64,000 nucleotides of DNA from Confluentibacter citreus (GCF_002807055.1 NZ_NIXN01000001.1:496001-560000), one strand, 5' to 3'. Numbered from the stretch's first letter, positions 26,744 to 36,123 are shown. The notes: a model not told the origin generated them from the sequence alone. Translations and numbers: made by a program.

Positions 26744-28225
26744 ATGAAAAATTTAAAAACTATAAATATCCTTGTTTCACTTGCTTTTTTAGCCGTGTTT
26801 TCATGTGCTGATGATTTTATAGATGTGCCTTCGCAAGATGAAAATTCAGAAGATTTTTTCAATTCAGAAGCCGATTATCAAGACGCATTAATTGCTGCAT
26901 ACGATTATTTACAAGCAACGGCACAACAATTTCAAGTTGGGGAAATAGCTTCCGATAATACACTTGCTGGTGGAGAAAGCGCTACAGATACTCCGGGTAT
27001 TCAAGAAATTGACGATATGATTCACACACCAGTGAATGCACAACTAAGAAATATTTGGACATGGATGTACACTGGGGTTAATAGAACAAACTACATCATG
27101 GAGTTTAAAGATAAAACAGATTTCCCCAATAAAACAAGTGTACTTGCACAAACAAGATTTCTAAGAGCTTTTTATTATTTTGAATTGGTAAAATGGTTTG
27201 GTGATGTGCCCTTAGTGTTAGATAAACGCATTCAATATGGTGATCAATTTGATTTAGAAAGAACCCCTAAAGCACTTATTTATGCTCAAATAGAAGAAGA
27301 TTTAATTTTTGCCGCAGCTAATTTACCGTATACACAAAGTCAAACAGGAAGAATAACAAAAGGAGCTGCCGAAGCATTATTAGGCAAAGCCTATTTATAT
27401 CAAGACAAATTCGCTGAAGCGGCTGCCGTATTGGAAGAATTAATAAATAATGGGCCTCACGATCTTTTACCTTCCGCTACAGCACCACTAATGTGGGAGA
27501 ACGAATATGAAAACAATATTGAATCTGTTTTCGAAATACAATATTCTGATGTTGATGGTGGGTCATACGATTGCTTTCAATGTTTGGAAGGTAATTATGC
27601 AGTAGGTTTTAATGGAGTAAGAGGCTATGTTGGACCAGTATTCGATTTTGGATATAGTTTTAATGTACCTACTCAAGATGTGGTTGATGCATTTGAAGAA
27701 GGGGATATTAGATTAGATTATTCCATTTTAGATATTGAAAAGTGGATAGAAGAAAATCCAACCGCTAGCTATGATGAAGGCGCTGGATATGAACAAACAG
27801 GCTATTATAATAGAAAATACATAGCGCGTTTAGGTGACGCCAACCGTCCAGATGCGGCACTTACAAATCCAAATAACACAAGGGTTATTCGCTATGCTGA
27901 TGTATTGTTAATGGCAGCAGAAGCTTTAAATAGAGGCGCTATAAGCGACACTAGAGCACAAAATTATTTAAATGAAGTGCGAAACCGAGCGATGCTAGGA
28001 GATATCACAACGACTGGAACTAACCTGACCAATGATATTTATAAAGAACGCCGTGTAGAATTAGTAGGTGAGGGTCATCGTTTCTTCGACTTGGTTAGAA
28101 CAGGGAGAGCGGCTGGAACAATTCCTGGTTTTCAAGCGGGCAAGCATGAACTTTTCCCTATTCCTATTCAAGAAATTGAATTATCAGGAGGTACTTGGAA
28201 CCAAAATCCTGGATACGAAAACTAA
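26744..28225 (+). CDS. RagB/SusD-family glycan-binding lipoprotein
   Basis: This 493-residue outer-membrane lipoprotein has a lipobox ending AVFSC. It shows the SusD fold landmarks: DDFIDVPSQDEN after the lipid anchor, TPR-like helices with QTRFLRAFYYFELVKWFGDVPLV, and the C-terminal KERRVELVGEGHRFFDLVRTGRA block. It caps the SusC barrel and binds glycan. It follows susC within the same operon. Confidence 0.95.
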   Translation: MKNLKTINILVSLAFLAVFSCADDFIDVPSQDENSEDFFNSEADYQDALIAAYDYLQATAQQFQVGEIASDNTLAGGESATDTPGIQEIDDMIHTPVNAQLRNIWTWMYTGVNRTNYIMEFKDKTDFPNKTSVLAQTRFLRAFYYFELVKWFGDVPLVLDKRIQYGDQFDLERTPKALIYAQIEEDLIFAAANLPYTQSQTGRITKGAAEALLGKAYLYQDKFAEAAAVLEELINNGPHDLLPSATAPLMWENEYENNIESVFEIQYSDVDGGSYDCFQCLEGNYAVGFNGVRGYVGPVFDFGYSFNVPTQDVVDAFEEGDIRLDYSILDIEKWIEENPTASYDEGAGYEQTGYYNRKYIARLGDANRPDAALTNPNNTRVIRYADVLLMAAEALNRGAISDTRAQNYLNEVRNRAMLGDITTTGTNLTNDIYKERRVELVGEGHRFFDLVRTGRAAGTIPGFQAGKHELFPIPIQEIELSGGTWNQNPGYEN

Positions 28226-28236
28226 AAAAATAAGAT

Positions 28237-30324
28237 ATGAAAACATTAAAATATATATGTAGCTTAATTGTCGTTTTAATCATCTTTTTCAATTGTACTC
28301 AAGACGATAATGATTTAAGTTTTATCGAAAATGTTGCGGCACCAACCAACGTTTCAGCATTGTTTCAAATTACACAAGATAATTCTGGCCTAGTAACTTT
28401 AACACCGAGCGCAGAAGGTGCTGTTTCATATAACATAACACTTGGTGATAATTCAGAAATAATGAACGTGAAACAAGGTTCTAGTGCACAACATGTATAC
28501 GCAGAAGGTAGTTACATAGTTAAAATAGAAGCCATTGGTGTTACAGGACTAAAAAGCGAGGTCACCAAAGATATAGTGGTGTCTTTTAAAGCACCAGAAA
28601 ATTTAGTGGTAACTATCGAAAATGATGCTGCGTTATCTAAACAGGTAAATGTATTGGCAACAGCAGATTTTGCGATGTCTTTTGAGGTATATTTTGGAGA
28701 AACTGGTAATGATGATCCTATTATGGGTAACATTGGTGAAGTCGTGAGCTATACATACCAAGAAGCAGGAACGTACACTATTAGAGTTGTAGCCATGGGT
28801 GGTGCTATAGAAACTACAGAATATACACAGGATTTTGAAGTGACTGCTATTTTACAGCCTATTACTAATCCGGCAGTACCACCACGACGTGATGCTTCGG
28901 AAGTTATTTCAATTTATAGTGATGCCTATACAAGCTTAACAGGTGTGAATTTTTATCCTAATTGGGGACAAGCAACCTCCTATACTGAAATCGATGTCGA
29001 TGGAAATAACATCATTCAATATGGTAATTTAAATTATCAAGGTATTGATTTTGGCTCCAACGTAGATGCTTCTTCTATGGAGTATTTGCACATGGATGTT
29101 TGGACAGCCGATTTAGCGGCTCTTGAAATTTTCCCTATAAGCGCAACAACAGGAGAAAAATCTGTTACAAAAGCGCTTGTTGCCGATCAATGGGTGAGTA
29201 TCGATATTCCTTTAAGCGATTTTACAGACCAAGGATTATCCATGGCAGATATTTTCCAATTTAAGTTTGTTGGCGCAGCATTACCTGGTGGCGGATCGGG
29301 AACTATATTTTTAGATAACATCTATTTTTATAAACCGTCTTCCATTCCAACAGCGCCAGTCGTTAGCGCACCATCACCAACAGCGCCACAAGCGAACGTG
29401 GTGTCTATTTTTAGTGACGCTTACACTAACGTAGGTTTGAGTGAATTAAATCCAGATTGGGGACAATCTACTACTTTAACAAGTGTCAATATTCAAGGGA
29501 ATAACACATGGCTTTATGAAGCTTTAAATTATTCGGGCATAGTAACCGATTACGGTAACCCAACTGATTTAACTGGAATGACTTTTGTTCACTTTGATTA
29601 CTTTACTCCAGATGCTACAACACTTGGTTTAAAACTAGTTAATACAACAAAAGGCGATGGCGATCCGCTTAAAGAAGATATAGAATTTGTATCCAATATT
29701 ACCCTAGGAACTTGGGTTAGTGTAGATATTCCATTGTCTGCTTATACGACGGATATTTCAGCTATTACGCAATTGCTTTTCGAATCTTCTGGCGCAAAAG
29801 TATATATAGATAACTTGTATTTTTACACAAATGGTGATGGTACAGCGCCTACAGTGGCAGCACCGTCACCAACCCTCAACCAAAGTGGCGTTGTTTCCAT
29901 ATTTAGTGATGCTTATACCAATGTTGCTTTAAGTGAATTGAATCCTAATTGGGGGCAATCCACTACGTTAACTACCATTCAAATTGGGGCCAATAATGTT
30001 TGGTTATATGAAGCTTTAAACTACACAGGCATCGTAACCGATTATGGCAATCCAACCAATTTAGCGGGTTTCAAATATGTACATTTTGATTACTTCACAC
30101 CAGATGCCACAACACTTGGTTTAAAATTAGTTAACACAACAAAAGGCGATGGCGATCCGCTTAAAGAAGATATAGAATATATACCTAGTGTGACCCGAGG
30201 AACTTGGGTAAGTGTAGATATTCCTTTAGTAAATTATACCACAGATGTTTCAGCAATTACGCAGTTAATCTTTGAATCTTCGGGAGCAAAAGTATATATC
30301 GATAATTTTTATTTCCATAATTAA
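28237..30324 (+). CDS. Surface glycan-binding lipoprotein with PKD-like domains and three repeated binding modules
   Basis: This 695-residue lipoprotein (lipobox FFNC, Cys20) takes the SusE position of the locus. Residues about 35-205 hold two PKD/Ig-like domains. Three related modules of about 145 residues follow: about 222-367, 387-532 and 551-695. Each opens with V-SI-SDAYT and N-WGQ, and ends near KVYIDN-YFY. Modules two and three are much closer to each other than to the first. Such architecture in beta-glucan loci suggests carbohydrate binding at the cell surface, in support of the GH16 enzyme. I infer the role from position and domain layout. Confidence 0.75.
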   Translation: MKTLKYICSLIVVLIIFFNCTQDDNDLSFIENVAAPTNVSALFQITQDNSGLVTLTPSAEGAVSYNITLGDNSEIMNVKQGSSAQHVYAEGSYIVKIEAIGVTGLKSEVTKDIVVSFKAPENLVVTIENDAALSKQVNVLATADFAMSFEVYFGETGNDDPIMGNIGEVVSYTYQEAGTYTIRVVAMGGAIETTEYTQDFEVTAILQPITNPAVPPRRDASEVISIYSDAYTSLTGVNFYPNWGQATSYTEIDVDGNNIIQYGNLNYQGIDFGSNVDASSMEYLHMDVWTADLAALEIFPISATTGEKSVTKALVADQWVSIDIPLSDFTDQGLSMADIFQFKFVGAALPGGGSGTIFLDNIYFYKPSSIPTAPVVSAPSPTAPQANVVSIFSDAYTNVGLSELNPDWGQSTTLTSVNIQGNNTWLYEALNYSGIVTDYGNPTDLTGMTFVHFDYFTPDATTLGLKLVNTTKGDGDPLKEDIEFVSNITLGTWVSVDIPLSAYTTDISAITQLLFESSGAKVYIDNLYFYTNGDGTAPTVAAPSPTLNQSGVVSIFSDAYTNVALSELNPNWGQSTTLTTIQIGANNVWLYEALNYTGIVTDYGNPTNLAGFKYVHFDYFTPDATTLGLKLVNTTKGDGDPLKEDIEYIPSVTRGTWVSVDIPLVNYTTDVSAITQLIFESSGAKVYIDNFYFHN
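29395..30324 (+). repeat. Recent tandem duplication inside the surface glycan-binding gene
   Basis: Two copies of a 492-bp unit (164 codons) lie head to tail, the second at about 29887-30324 at a constant offset. A stretch from AAAAGGCGATGG to TATAGAAT (29649 and 30141) is identical at base level, and flanking codons differ mostly at third positions. This indicates duplication more recent than that of the first, more divergent module (about 28900-29334). Confidence 0.8.
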
Positions 30325-30335
30325 AATTTAGAACG

Positions 30336-31226
30336 ATGAAAAAAATAAATAATATATTAAGTGTCTTAATCATAGCCGTTTTATCTTTTACAAGCTGTCA
30401 GGAAGATGATCTAGCTTTTGGAGAGATTGTAGCGCCTTCAAACATTGAAGTATCGGTTACCTATATAGATAATGATTCAGAATCTCCTGCTCCAGGTTTG
30501 GGTAGTGGGGAAATTAAATTGTCTGCAACTGCCGATAATGCTACAGCGTATCATTTTGTGGTACAAGGACAAACAAAACTTCAAAAATCCGGAAGTGCGT
30601 CACACACGTTTACAACACTTGGCACTAATACTTATGCAGTTACTGTAGTTGCTTTTGGAACTGGAGGCGCTTCGTCTAGTAAAACGATTGAAGTGGAAGT
30701 CTTGGCGTTGTATGAACCGCCAGCAGATTTATTAACCATGCTGACTTCCAATAGCTCAAGGACATGGAAGATTGCTTCTGATATAAACAAACATTTTGGG
30801 TTAGGGCCAGTAGGAGGCGCTACAGAATTTGAATATTATGGTGCTGCTCCAGGAGATAAGGCGGTTTCAGGAATGTATGATGACCGATATACGTTTAACG
30901 TAGACGGAACATTTACACACAACGTAGGTGCAGATGGTTTTGTATTTGGACGCGACCCATTAATTAATGAGTTGGGCGGATCAGGAGGCACTGTAAACGG
31001 AGCAGATATAGAACAATATACATTTGGGTCATACACGGCTCAATGGGTTTTAACAGCGCCTAGTGGTGTTGAAACTTTAAGTTTAACTGGTATTGGTTTC
31101 ATTGGGTATTATGTTGGGGGAAATCATAGTTATCAGATATTTAGCCGTTCTGCAGATGAAATGATTCTTCGTACTACAGATGGAAATGGCGAATTTGATT
31201 GGTGGTTTAGGCTAATTCCTGAATAG
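30336..31226 (+). CDS. Second surface lipoprotein of the glucan locus (PKD-like plus lipocalin-like domain)
   Basis: This 296-residue lipoprotein (lipobox SFTSC) has a PKD/Ig-like domain at about 30-130. The C-terminal domain opens with LLTMLTSNSSRTWKIA and continues with FNVDGTFTHN, a pattern I recognise from other Bacteroidota utilisation loci. The end is rich in aromatic residues (EFDWWFRLIPE). No catalytic motif is visible. By its place between the SusE-like protein and the GH16 gene it is likely another glycan-binding surface protein. Confidence 0.68.
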   Translation: MKKINNILSVLIIAVLSFTSCQEDDLAFGEIVAPSNIEVSVTYIDNDSESPAPGLGSGEIKLSATADNATAYHFVVQGQTKLQKSGSASHTFTTLGTNTYAVTVVAFGTGGASSSKTIEVEVLALYEPPADLLTMLTSNSSRTWKIASDINKHFGLGPVGGATEFEYYGAAPGDKAVSGMYDDRYTFNVDGTFTHNVGADGFVFGRDPLINELGGSGGTVNGADIEQYTFGSYTAQWVLTAPSGVETLSLTGIGFIGYYVGGNHSYQIFSRSADEMILRTTDGNGEFDWWFRLIPE

Positions 31227-31240
31227 AAAAACACCATATT

Positions 31241-31270
31241 AAAATAGGGAGGATTAATTCTCCCTATTTT
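31241..31270. other. Intra-operon hairpin before the GH16 gene
   Basis: AAAATAGGGAG (31241-31251) and CTCCCTATTTT (31260-31270) form perfect 11-base arms around an eight-base loop, 24 bases before the GH16 start. The arm itself supplies a short U-run, so it could be a leaky terminator, an mRNA-end stabiliser or a processing site. Confidence 0.7.
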
Positions 31271-31294
31271 AAATTGAAAATTAAAAAAGAAAAA

Positions 31295-32404
31295 ATGTTT
31301 AAAAAAATGCTTTATATAACCAATATAATTTTAGTGTTTCTTCTGTCCTGTTCAGGAGGAGGAAATGATTCCGAAATAATAGAGGAACCACAAGAAATAA
31401 TTCCAAAAAATTTATCATTAACAATAGCTATATCGGGTTCAAGCACCGTAAATCCAGGTGGTGATGGCTCAGGTAATATCACATGTACTGCTACAGCAAC
31501 CGATGCCATTTCCTATGGTTTTAAAGTAGGAAGCGAGGCAGAAATAAGAAGTACTAATGGCGAATTCAATTATACATGTGTTACTGAAGGATTAAACGAG
31601 TATGTTATAACGGTTTTTGCATATTCTAGTACTGGTAATAGCATTAGTACTTTTAAAAAAGTAGCCGTTTTTGTTACTGAAAGTGGGCCACAATTAGTTT
31701 GGTCTGATGAATTCAACACAGATGGTGCTCCAGATACCTCCAAATGGAGCTACGATATAGGTAATGGTTGTCCAGATTTATGTGGTTGGGGCAATGGCGA
31801 AAAGCAATATTACACAAACAGGACAGATAACGTAAAAGTCGAAAATGGCGTATTAAAAATTATAGCAAAAAAGGAAAACCATGAAGGTTCTGAATATACT
31901 TCTGCAAAACTATTAACTAAGGGAAAATTCGATTTCACCTATGGAAGAGTAGATGTTAGAGCGAAACTCCCAAGTGGCTCTGGAACATGGCCAGCCATAT
32001 GGATGTTGGGGGCCAATATTGATACCGTTGGTTGGCCCATTTGTGGAGAAATAGACATCATGGAACATTGGGGACATAACCCTACTCTTGTTTCTAGCGC
32101 AACACACACGCCATCTTGTTCTGGAGGCTGTCCAAACACGAAAGTAGGCGAAACAACCATAACTGATTATGCTACGGAATTTCATATATATAGTTTAGAA
32201 TGGACAGAGGATGAATTAAACTTTATCATAGACGGAAACTTAAAGTATAGTTATAAGCCAACCGTTAAAAACAGTAGTAATTGGCCATATTTTGCACCTC
32301 AGTATTTAATTTTAAATGTTGCCATGGGAGGCAGCTGGTTTTCTATAGATCCAAATTTTACAGAATCTGTAATGGAGATAGATTACATTAAAGTATATCA
32401 ATAA
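31295..32404 (+). CDS. GH16 endo-beta-1,3-glucanase (laminarinase-type), lipoprotein
   Basis: This 369-residue lipoprotein has a lipobox ending LLSC (Cys19). A PKD-like domain (about 40-127) is followed by a GH16 catalytic domain (about 133-369). The active-site motif is GEIDIMEHWG: nucleophile Glu252, Asp254 and acid/base Glu257. The EIDIME form, with the extra Met of the beta-bulge, is typical of laminarinases rather than kappa-carrageenases or agarases. WPAIWMLG and the late MGGSWF are also as expected. A TTG upstream at 31274 overlaps no better signal, so ATG 31295 is preferred. It should cut beta-1,3-glucan at the cell surface. The GH3 gene starts one base after its stop. Confidence 0.92.
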   Translation: MFKKMLYITNIILVFLLSCSGGGNDSEIIEEPQEIIPKNLSLTIAISGSSTVNPGGDGSGNITCTATATDAISYGFKVGSEAEIRSTNGEFNYTCVTEGLNEYVITVFAYSSTGNSISTFKKVAVFVTESGPQLVWSDEFNTDGAPDTSKWSYDIGNGCPDLCGWGNGEKQYYTNRTDNVKVENGVLKIIAKKENHEGSEYTSAKLLTKGKFDFTYGRVDVRAKLPSGSGTWPAIWMLGANIDTVGWPICGEIDIMEHWGHNPTLVSSATHTPSCSGGCPNTKVGETTITDYATEFHIYSLEWTEDELNFIIDGNLKYSYKPTVKNSSNWPYFAPQYLILNVAMGGSWFSIDPNFTESVMEIDYIKVYQ

Positions 32405-32405
32405 C

Positions 32406-34706
32406 ATGAAGAAAACTAGCTTAGGTATTTTAATCATTATCTTAACGATTTTCAATGTTTCTTGTAAAGAAAATCCAAATGATAATTCAATTGAGAATAA
32501 AACCAACTCGATAGAAAAGAAAGTTGCCGATTTATTGTCTAAAATGACACTAGAGGAAAAAATCGGTCAGATGAATCAATACAATGGATTTTGGGATGTT
32601 ACAGGCCCACAACCTCTAGATGGTGATGCCGCCAAGAAATATGAACATTTAAGAAAGGGCTATGTAGGTTCCATGCTTAATGTAAGAGGGGTAAAAGAAG
32701 TTAGGGCTGTTCAAAAAATAGCTGTTGAAGAGACGCGGCTTGGTATCCCTTTGATAATTGGTTTTGATGTGATACATGGTTACAAAACATTAAGTCCGAT
32801 ACCGCTAGCCGAAGCTGCGAGTTGGGATTTGGAAGCCATAAAAAAATCTGCACAAGTTGCTGCAAAAGAATCGGCTGCGGCAGGTATTAACTGGACTTTT
32901 GCTCCTATGGTTGATATTTCAAGAGATGCCCGTTGGGGACGTGTTATGGAAGGAGCTGGTGAAGACCCTTATTTAGGTTCAGAAATAGCTATGGCCAGGG
33001 TTTATGGATTTCAAGGTGATGATTTATCATCTCCAGAAACCATTGCGGCTTGTGCCAAACATTGGGCAGGTTACGGTTTTTCTGAATCAGGAAGGGATTA
33101 TAATACCGTAGATGTTGGAACGTCAACGCTTAACAATATTATTTTTCCACCATTTAAGGCCGCAGCTAAAGCTGGGGTTAGAACCTTTATGAATTCATTT
33201 AATGAACTAAACGGCATACCTGCAACTGGTAATGTGTATTTACAAAGGGACATTTTAAAGGACGCATGGCAATTTGATGGGTTTGTAGTTTCAGATTGGG
33301 GGTCCATTAACGAAATGATAGCACATGGTTATGCAAAAGATAAAAAGGAAGCAGCAGAATTATCGGTTATCGCTGGGTCGGATATGGATATGGAATCGTA
33401 TGCCTATGTTGATGAATTGGCTAATTTAGTGCGGGAAGGAAAAGTAAAGGAATCACTCATTGATGATGCCGTAAAACGTATTTTAAGAGTCAAGTTTGAA
33501 TTAGGTCTTTTTGATGACCCGTATAAATATTGTGATGAAATTAGAGAAAAGGAAGTAACAGGAAGTAAAGAAATTCAAGAGGCTGTATTAGACATGGCTA
33601 AAAAATCCATTGTTTTACTTAAAAACGACAATGAGATACTTCCTTTAAAAACTAACGGTTTAAATATCGCTTTAATTGGTGCTTTGGCAGCCGATAAAAC
33701 CAGTCCATTAGGAAGTTGGAGAATAGCGGCCGAAGACAGTACCGCAGTATCTGTTTTAGAAGGCATGCAAAAGTATCCAGACAATAAATTAACTTATTCA
33801 AAAGGAGCGGATGTAACCATAGGTAAAACAGAATTTGCAATAGAGTTGAACATTAATACCGAGGATAAAAGCGGATTTCCAGAAGCTATTGAAACAGCTA
33901 GAAAAGCAGATGTTGTCGTCATGGTTTTGGGCGAGCATGGATTTCAGAGTGGGGAAGCTAGAAGTAGAACAGACTTAGGTCTGCCTGGTGTACAACAAGA
34001 ACTTTTAGAGGCTATTTATAATGTAAATAAAAACATTGTATTAGTGCTAAATAACGGACGACCTTTAACAATACCTTGGGCAGATAAGCATATCCCGGCA
34101 ATTGTTGAAGCCTGGCAATTGGGGACACAAAGTGGTAACGCCATAGCTCAAGTTTTGTATGGTGACTATAATCCCAGCGGCAAGCTACCGATGTCGTTTC
34201 CAAGAAGTATTGGTCAAGTGCCTATTTACTATAATCATAAAAATACCGGTAGGCCCGTTAATCCTGGCTCAAACCAAGTCTTTTGGTCACACTATTCAGA
34301 TGAAAGTAATGACCCTCTTTATCCATTCGGACACGGTTTAAGTTATACTACATTTACATATACCAATTTGGTAGTTGATAAGGTTTCAAATGACATCTTT
34401 AATGTTTCCGTAGATATTAAAAATACAGGAAAAGTAATTGGTAAAGAGGTGGCTCAACTATATATACAAGATGTGTTTTCAAGTATAACAAGACCTGTTA
34501 AAGAACTGAAAGGGTTTCAAATGGTTGAATTAAAGCCAAATCAACAACAAACCATCAAATTCAGCTTATCAAAAGATGAACTAGGTTTTTTTAATAATGG
34601 GGGAGAATTTGTTCTTGAACCGGGTGAATTTAGAGTATACGTTGGCGGAAGTTCTAAAACAGTTTTAGAGTCTAACCTTATAATTGAAAAGCAATCCATA
34701 AAATAA
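32406..34706 (+). CDS. GH3 beta-glucosidase (BglX-type), lipoprotein
   Basis: This 766-residue enzyme has a lipobox ending NVSC (Cys20). It has the full three-domain layout of BglX-type GH3 enzymes: a TIM-barrel domain with the nucleophile Asp297 in VVSDWGS, an alpha/beta sandwich domain (about 400-600; VVMVLGEHGFQSGEARSRTDLGLP), and a C-terminal fibronectin-III-like domain (about 655-755). Conserved KHWAGYG and DISRDARWGR motifs are intact. It releases glucose from beta-linked oligosaccharides in the periplasm, completing the work of the GH16 enzyme. Confidence 0.94.
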   Translation: MKKTSLGILIIILTIFNVSCKENPNDNSIENKTNSIEKKVADLLSKMTLEEKIGQMNQYNGFWDVTGPQPLDGDAAKKYEHLRKGYVGSMLNVRGVKEVRAVQKIAVEETRLGIPLIIGFDVIHGYKTLSPIPLAEAASWDLEAIKKSAQVAAKESAAAGINWTFAPMVDISRDARWGRVMEGAGEDPYLGSEIAMARVYGFQGDDLSSPETIAACAKHWAGYGFSESGRDYNTVDVGTSTLNNIIFPPFKAAAKAGVRTFMNSFNELNGIPATGNVYLQRDILKDAWQFDGFVVSDWGSINEMIAHGYAKDKKEAAELSVIAGSDMDMESYAYVDELANLVREGKVKESLIDDAVKRILRVKFELGLFDDPYKYCDEIREKEVTGSKEIQEAVLDMAKKSIVLLKNDNEILPLKTNGLNIALIGALAADKTSPLGSWRIAAEDSTAVSVLEGMQKYPDNKLTYSKGADVTIGKTEFAIELNINTEDKSGFPEAIETARKADVVVMVLGEHGFQSGEARSRTDLGLPGVQQELLEAIYNVNKNIVLVLNNGRPLTIPWADKHIPAIVEAWQLGTQSGNAIAQVLYGDYNPSGKLPMSFPRSIGQVPIYYNHKNTGRPVNPGSNQVFWSHYSDESNDPLYPFGHGLSYTTFTYTNLVVDKVSNDIFNVSVDIKNTGKVIGKEVAQLYIQDVFSSITRPVKELKGFQMVELKPNQQQTIKFSLSKDELGFFNNGGEFVLEPGEFRVYVGGSSKTVLESNLIIEKQSIK

Positions 34707-34762
34707 GCATGATATTTCAATCATAAAATAAAATTTAGTTTAGTATTCAATTTAGTTAGTTT

Positions 34763-34797
34763 AAAAGGTGTGTTATTGGTTTAGCATACCTTTTTTT
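34763..34797 (+). terminator. Rho-independent terminator at the end of the glucan locus
   Basis: AAAAGGTGTG (34763-34772) pairs with CATACCTTTT (34785-34794) with one mismatch in the stem, and T residues follow. Its position shows that an upstream ATG at 34768 cannot be the start of the next gene. Confidence 0.8.
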
Positions 34798-34827
34798 CTT
34801 TTCTTTGTACGAAACCCTCACGAATGT

Positions 34828-35508
34828 ATGTTTGATGATATTTTAAGAGCAATTCCTTTTGGCATTATATTGGCGTTTACTATAGGGCCCGTATTTTTTG
34901 TGCTTCTTGAAACCAGTGCCACAAAAGGATTTAAAAGTGCCTTAATTTTTGATTTAGGGGTTGTGCTGGCAGATATTGTTTTTATTTTAATAGCCTTTTT
35001 TAGCACCAATAAACTTTTGGAAAAGGTTAAAGACGACCCTAGTTTTTTAATTTTTGGAGGTGTATTATTATTTGTTTACGGCGTTATTTCATTCTTGAAA
35101 ACATCAAAATCCTTTAGAGACATTGTCAAGGAATATCATAAGGTAGATATTCAAAAAAAATATGGAAAGCTATTTTTAAAAGGGTTTTTGCTCAATTTTA
35201 TAAACATTGGTGTTTTGTTGGGGTGGGTGGCATTTATTGTGATAGGCAATACGTTAACCGAATCTAAAGAGGGTGTGGTTGTATTTTTAAGTACCATTTT
35301 GATTGTTTATTTTTTAGTTGATTTGATTAAAATGAGTTTAGCTAAAAAACTAAAACATAAGTTAACGCCAAAAAGAATATTCAAAACAAAAAAAATAATA
35401 GCTTTAGTGATTCTCGGTTTTGGGGCACTTTTATTGGTTCAAGGATTTTTCCCTAAGGAAAAAGAAATGATAAAGGAAAGATTTGAGAAAATTAACTCAA
35501 AAAAATAA
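34828..35508 (+). CDS. LysE-family amino-acid exporter-like membrane protein
   Basis: This 226-residue protein has about six membrane helices. The LysE-family N-terminal motif is clear: AIPFGIILAFTIGPVFFVLLETSATKGFKSAL. It is expected to export an amino acid or related metabolite, but the substrate is unknown. An in-frame ATG at 34768 lies inside the terminator hairpin of the previous operon, so I start at MFDDILRAIPFG (34828). Confidence 0.85.
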   Translation: MFDDILRAIPFGIILAFTIGPVFFVLLETSATKGFKSALIFDLGVVLADIVFILIAFFSTNKLLEKVKDDPSFLIFGGVLLFVYGVISFLKTSKSFRDIVKEYHKVDIQKKYGKLFLKGFLLNFINIGVLLGWVAFIVIGNTLTESKEGVVVFLSTILIVYFLVDLIKMSLAKKLKHKLTPKRIFKTKKIIALVILGFGALLLVQGFFPKEKEMIKERFEKINSKK

Positions 35509-35539
35509 AAGCTTCCAGAATAAACTGAAAGCTTTTTTT
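35507..35539. terminator. Bidirectional terminator between the LysE-like gene and tRNA-Cys
   Basis: AAAAGCTTCCAG (35507-35518) and CTGAAAGCTTTT (35525-35536) pair with one mismatch. There is a T-run on the right and an A-run on the left, so it can serve both converging transcripts. Confidence 0.75.
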
Positions 35540-35540
35540 G

Positions 35541-35611
35541 AGGTGTCGAGCGGATTCGAACCGCTGTAGCAGCTTTTGCAGAGCTGAGCCTAGCCACTCG
35601 GCCACGACACC
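35541..35611 (-). tRNA. tRNA-Cys (anticodon GCA)
   Basis: On the minus strand the acceptor arms GGTGTCG and CGACACC pair fully. The anticodon stem CAGCT/AGCTG closes the loop CTGCAAA with anticodon GCA. The T arm contains GGTTCGAATCC, and the discriminator base is T (U73), as expected for tRNA-Cys. CCA is not encoded. Confidence 0.95.
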
Positions 35612-35662
35612 GTAATTTGTTTGCAAATGTAAAAAAAAATAAGACTTTAATATTGTTAAAAA

Positions 35663-36025
35663 TTATTTTTTACGCTTATCTTTCATTTTAATCGTAACAC
35701 ATTCCACATCACCACCAATTGGCGGATTTAATTTGCTAACCCAAACGGTTGCTTTCTTCACAAGTTTGTCTTCATTAAAAATTCTATTTAAAATGCGTCT
35801 GCAAACTGTTTCCAATAAATAGGACGGTTTGTTCATTTCTTCTTTAATTATCCGGTTTAAAAACACATAATCCACGGTATCACTCAAACTATCCGATTTG
35901 GCTGATGGTTGTAAATTGGCTTCAACTTGTAAATCTACACGATAGCTGCTGCCTATTTTGGTTTCTTCTTTTAAACAACCATGATGAGCAAATACCCTAA
36001 TATTTTCAACTTTTATAATTCCCAT
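35663..36025 (-). CDS. folB: Dihydroneopterin aldolase
   Basis: This 120-residue enzyme of folate synthesis converts 7,8-dihydroneopterin to 6-hydroxymethyl-dihydropterin and glycolaldehyde. Family features are IKVENIRVFAHHGCLKEE at the start, the tyrosine-bearing segment TVDYVFLNRII, LLETVCRRI, and the lysine in VWVSKLNPPIGGDV near the end. An upstream in-frame ATG at 36121 would add 32 atypical residues and overlap the glnS promoter region, so the start is MGIIKVENI at 36025. It diverges from glnS, with a -7-like box (TAATTTTG on the minus strand, 36053-36046). Confidence 0.93.
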   Translation of the reverse strand: MGIIKVENIRVFAHHGCLKEETKIGSSYRVDLQVEANLQPSAKSDSLSDTVDYVFLNRIIKEEMNKPSYLLETVCRRILNRIFNEDKLVKKATVWVSKLNPPIGGDVECVTIKMKDKRKK

Positions 36026-36068
36026 TATTACTATTTTTAAGTCACCAAAATTACCTAATTTTACACAA

Positions 36069-36076
36069 TATTTTTG
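36069..36076 (+). promoter_or_regulatory. Promoter -7 box for glnS
   Basis: TATTTTTG matches TAnnTTTG and lies 47 bases before the glnS start codon, in the divergent folB-glnS gap. Confidence 0.4.
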
Positions 36077-36123
36077 TTTAACAACGTTAGTTTCTGTCCA
36101 CAAGAATCTGCAACCATACATTT

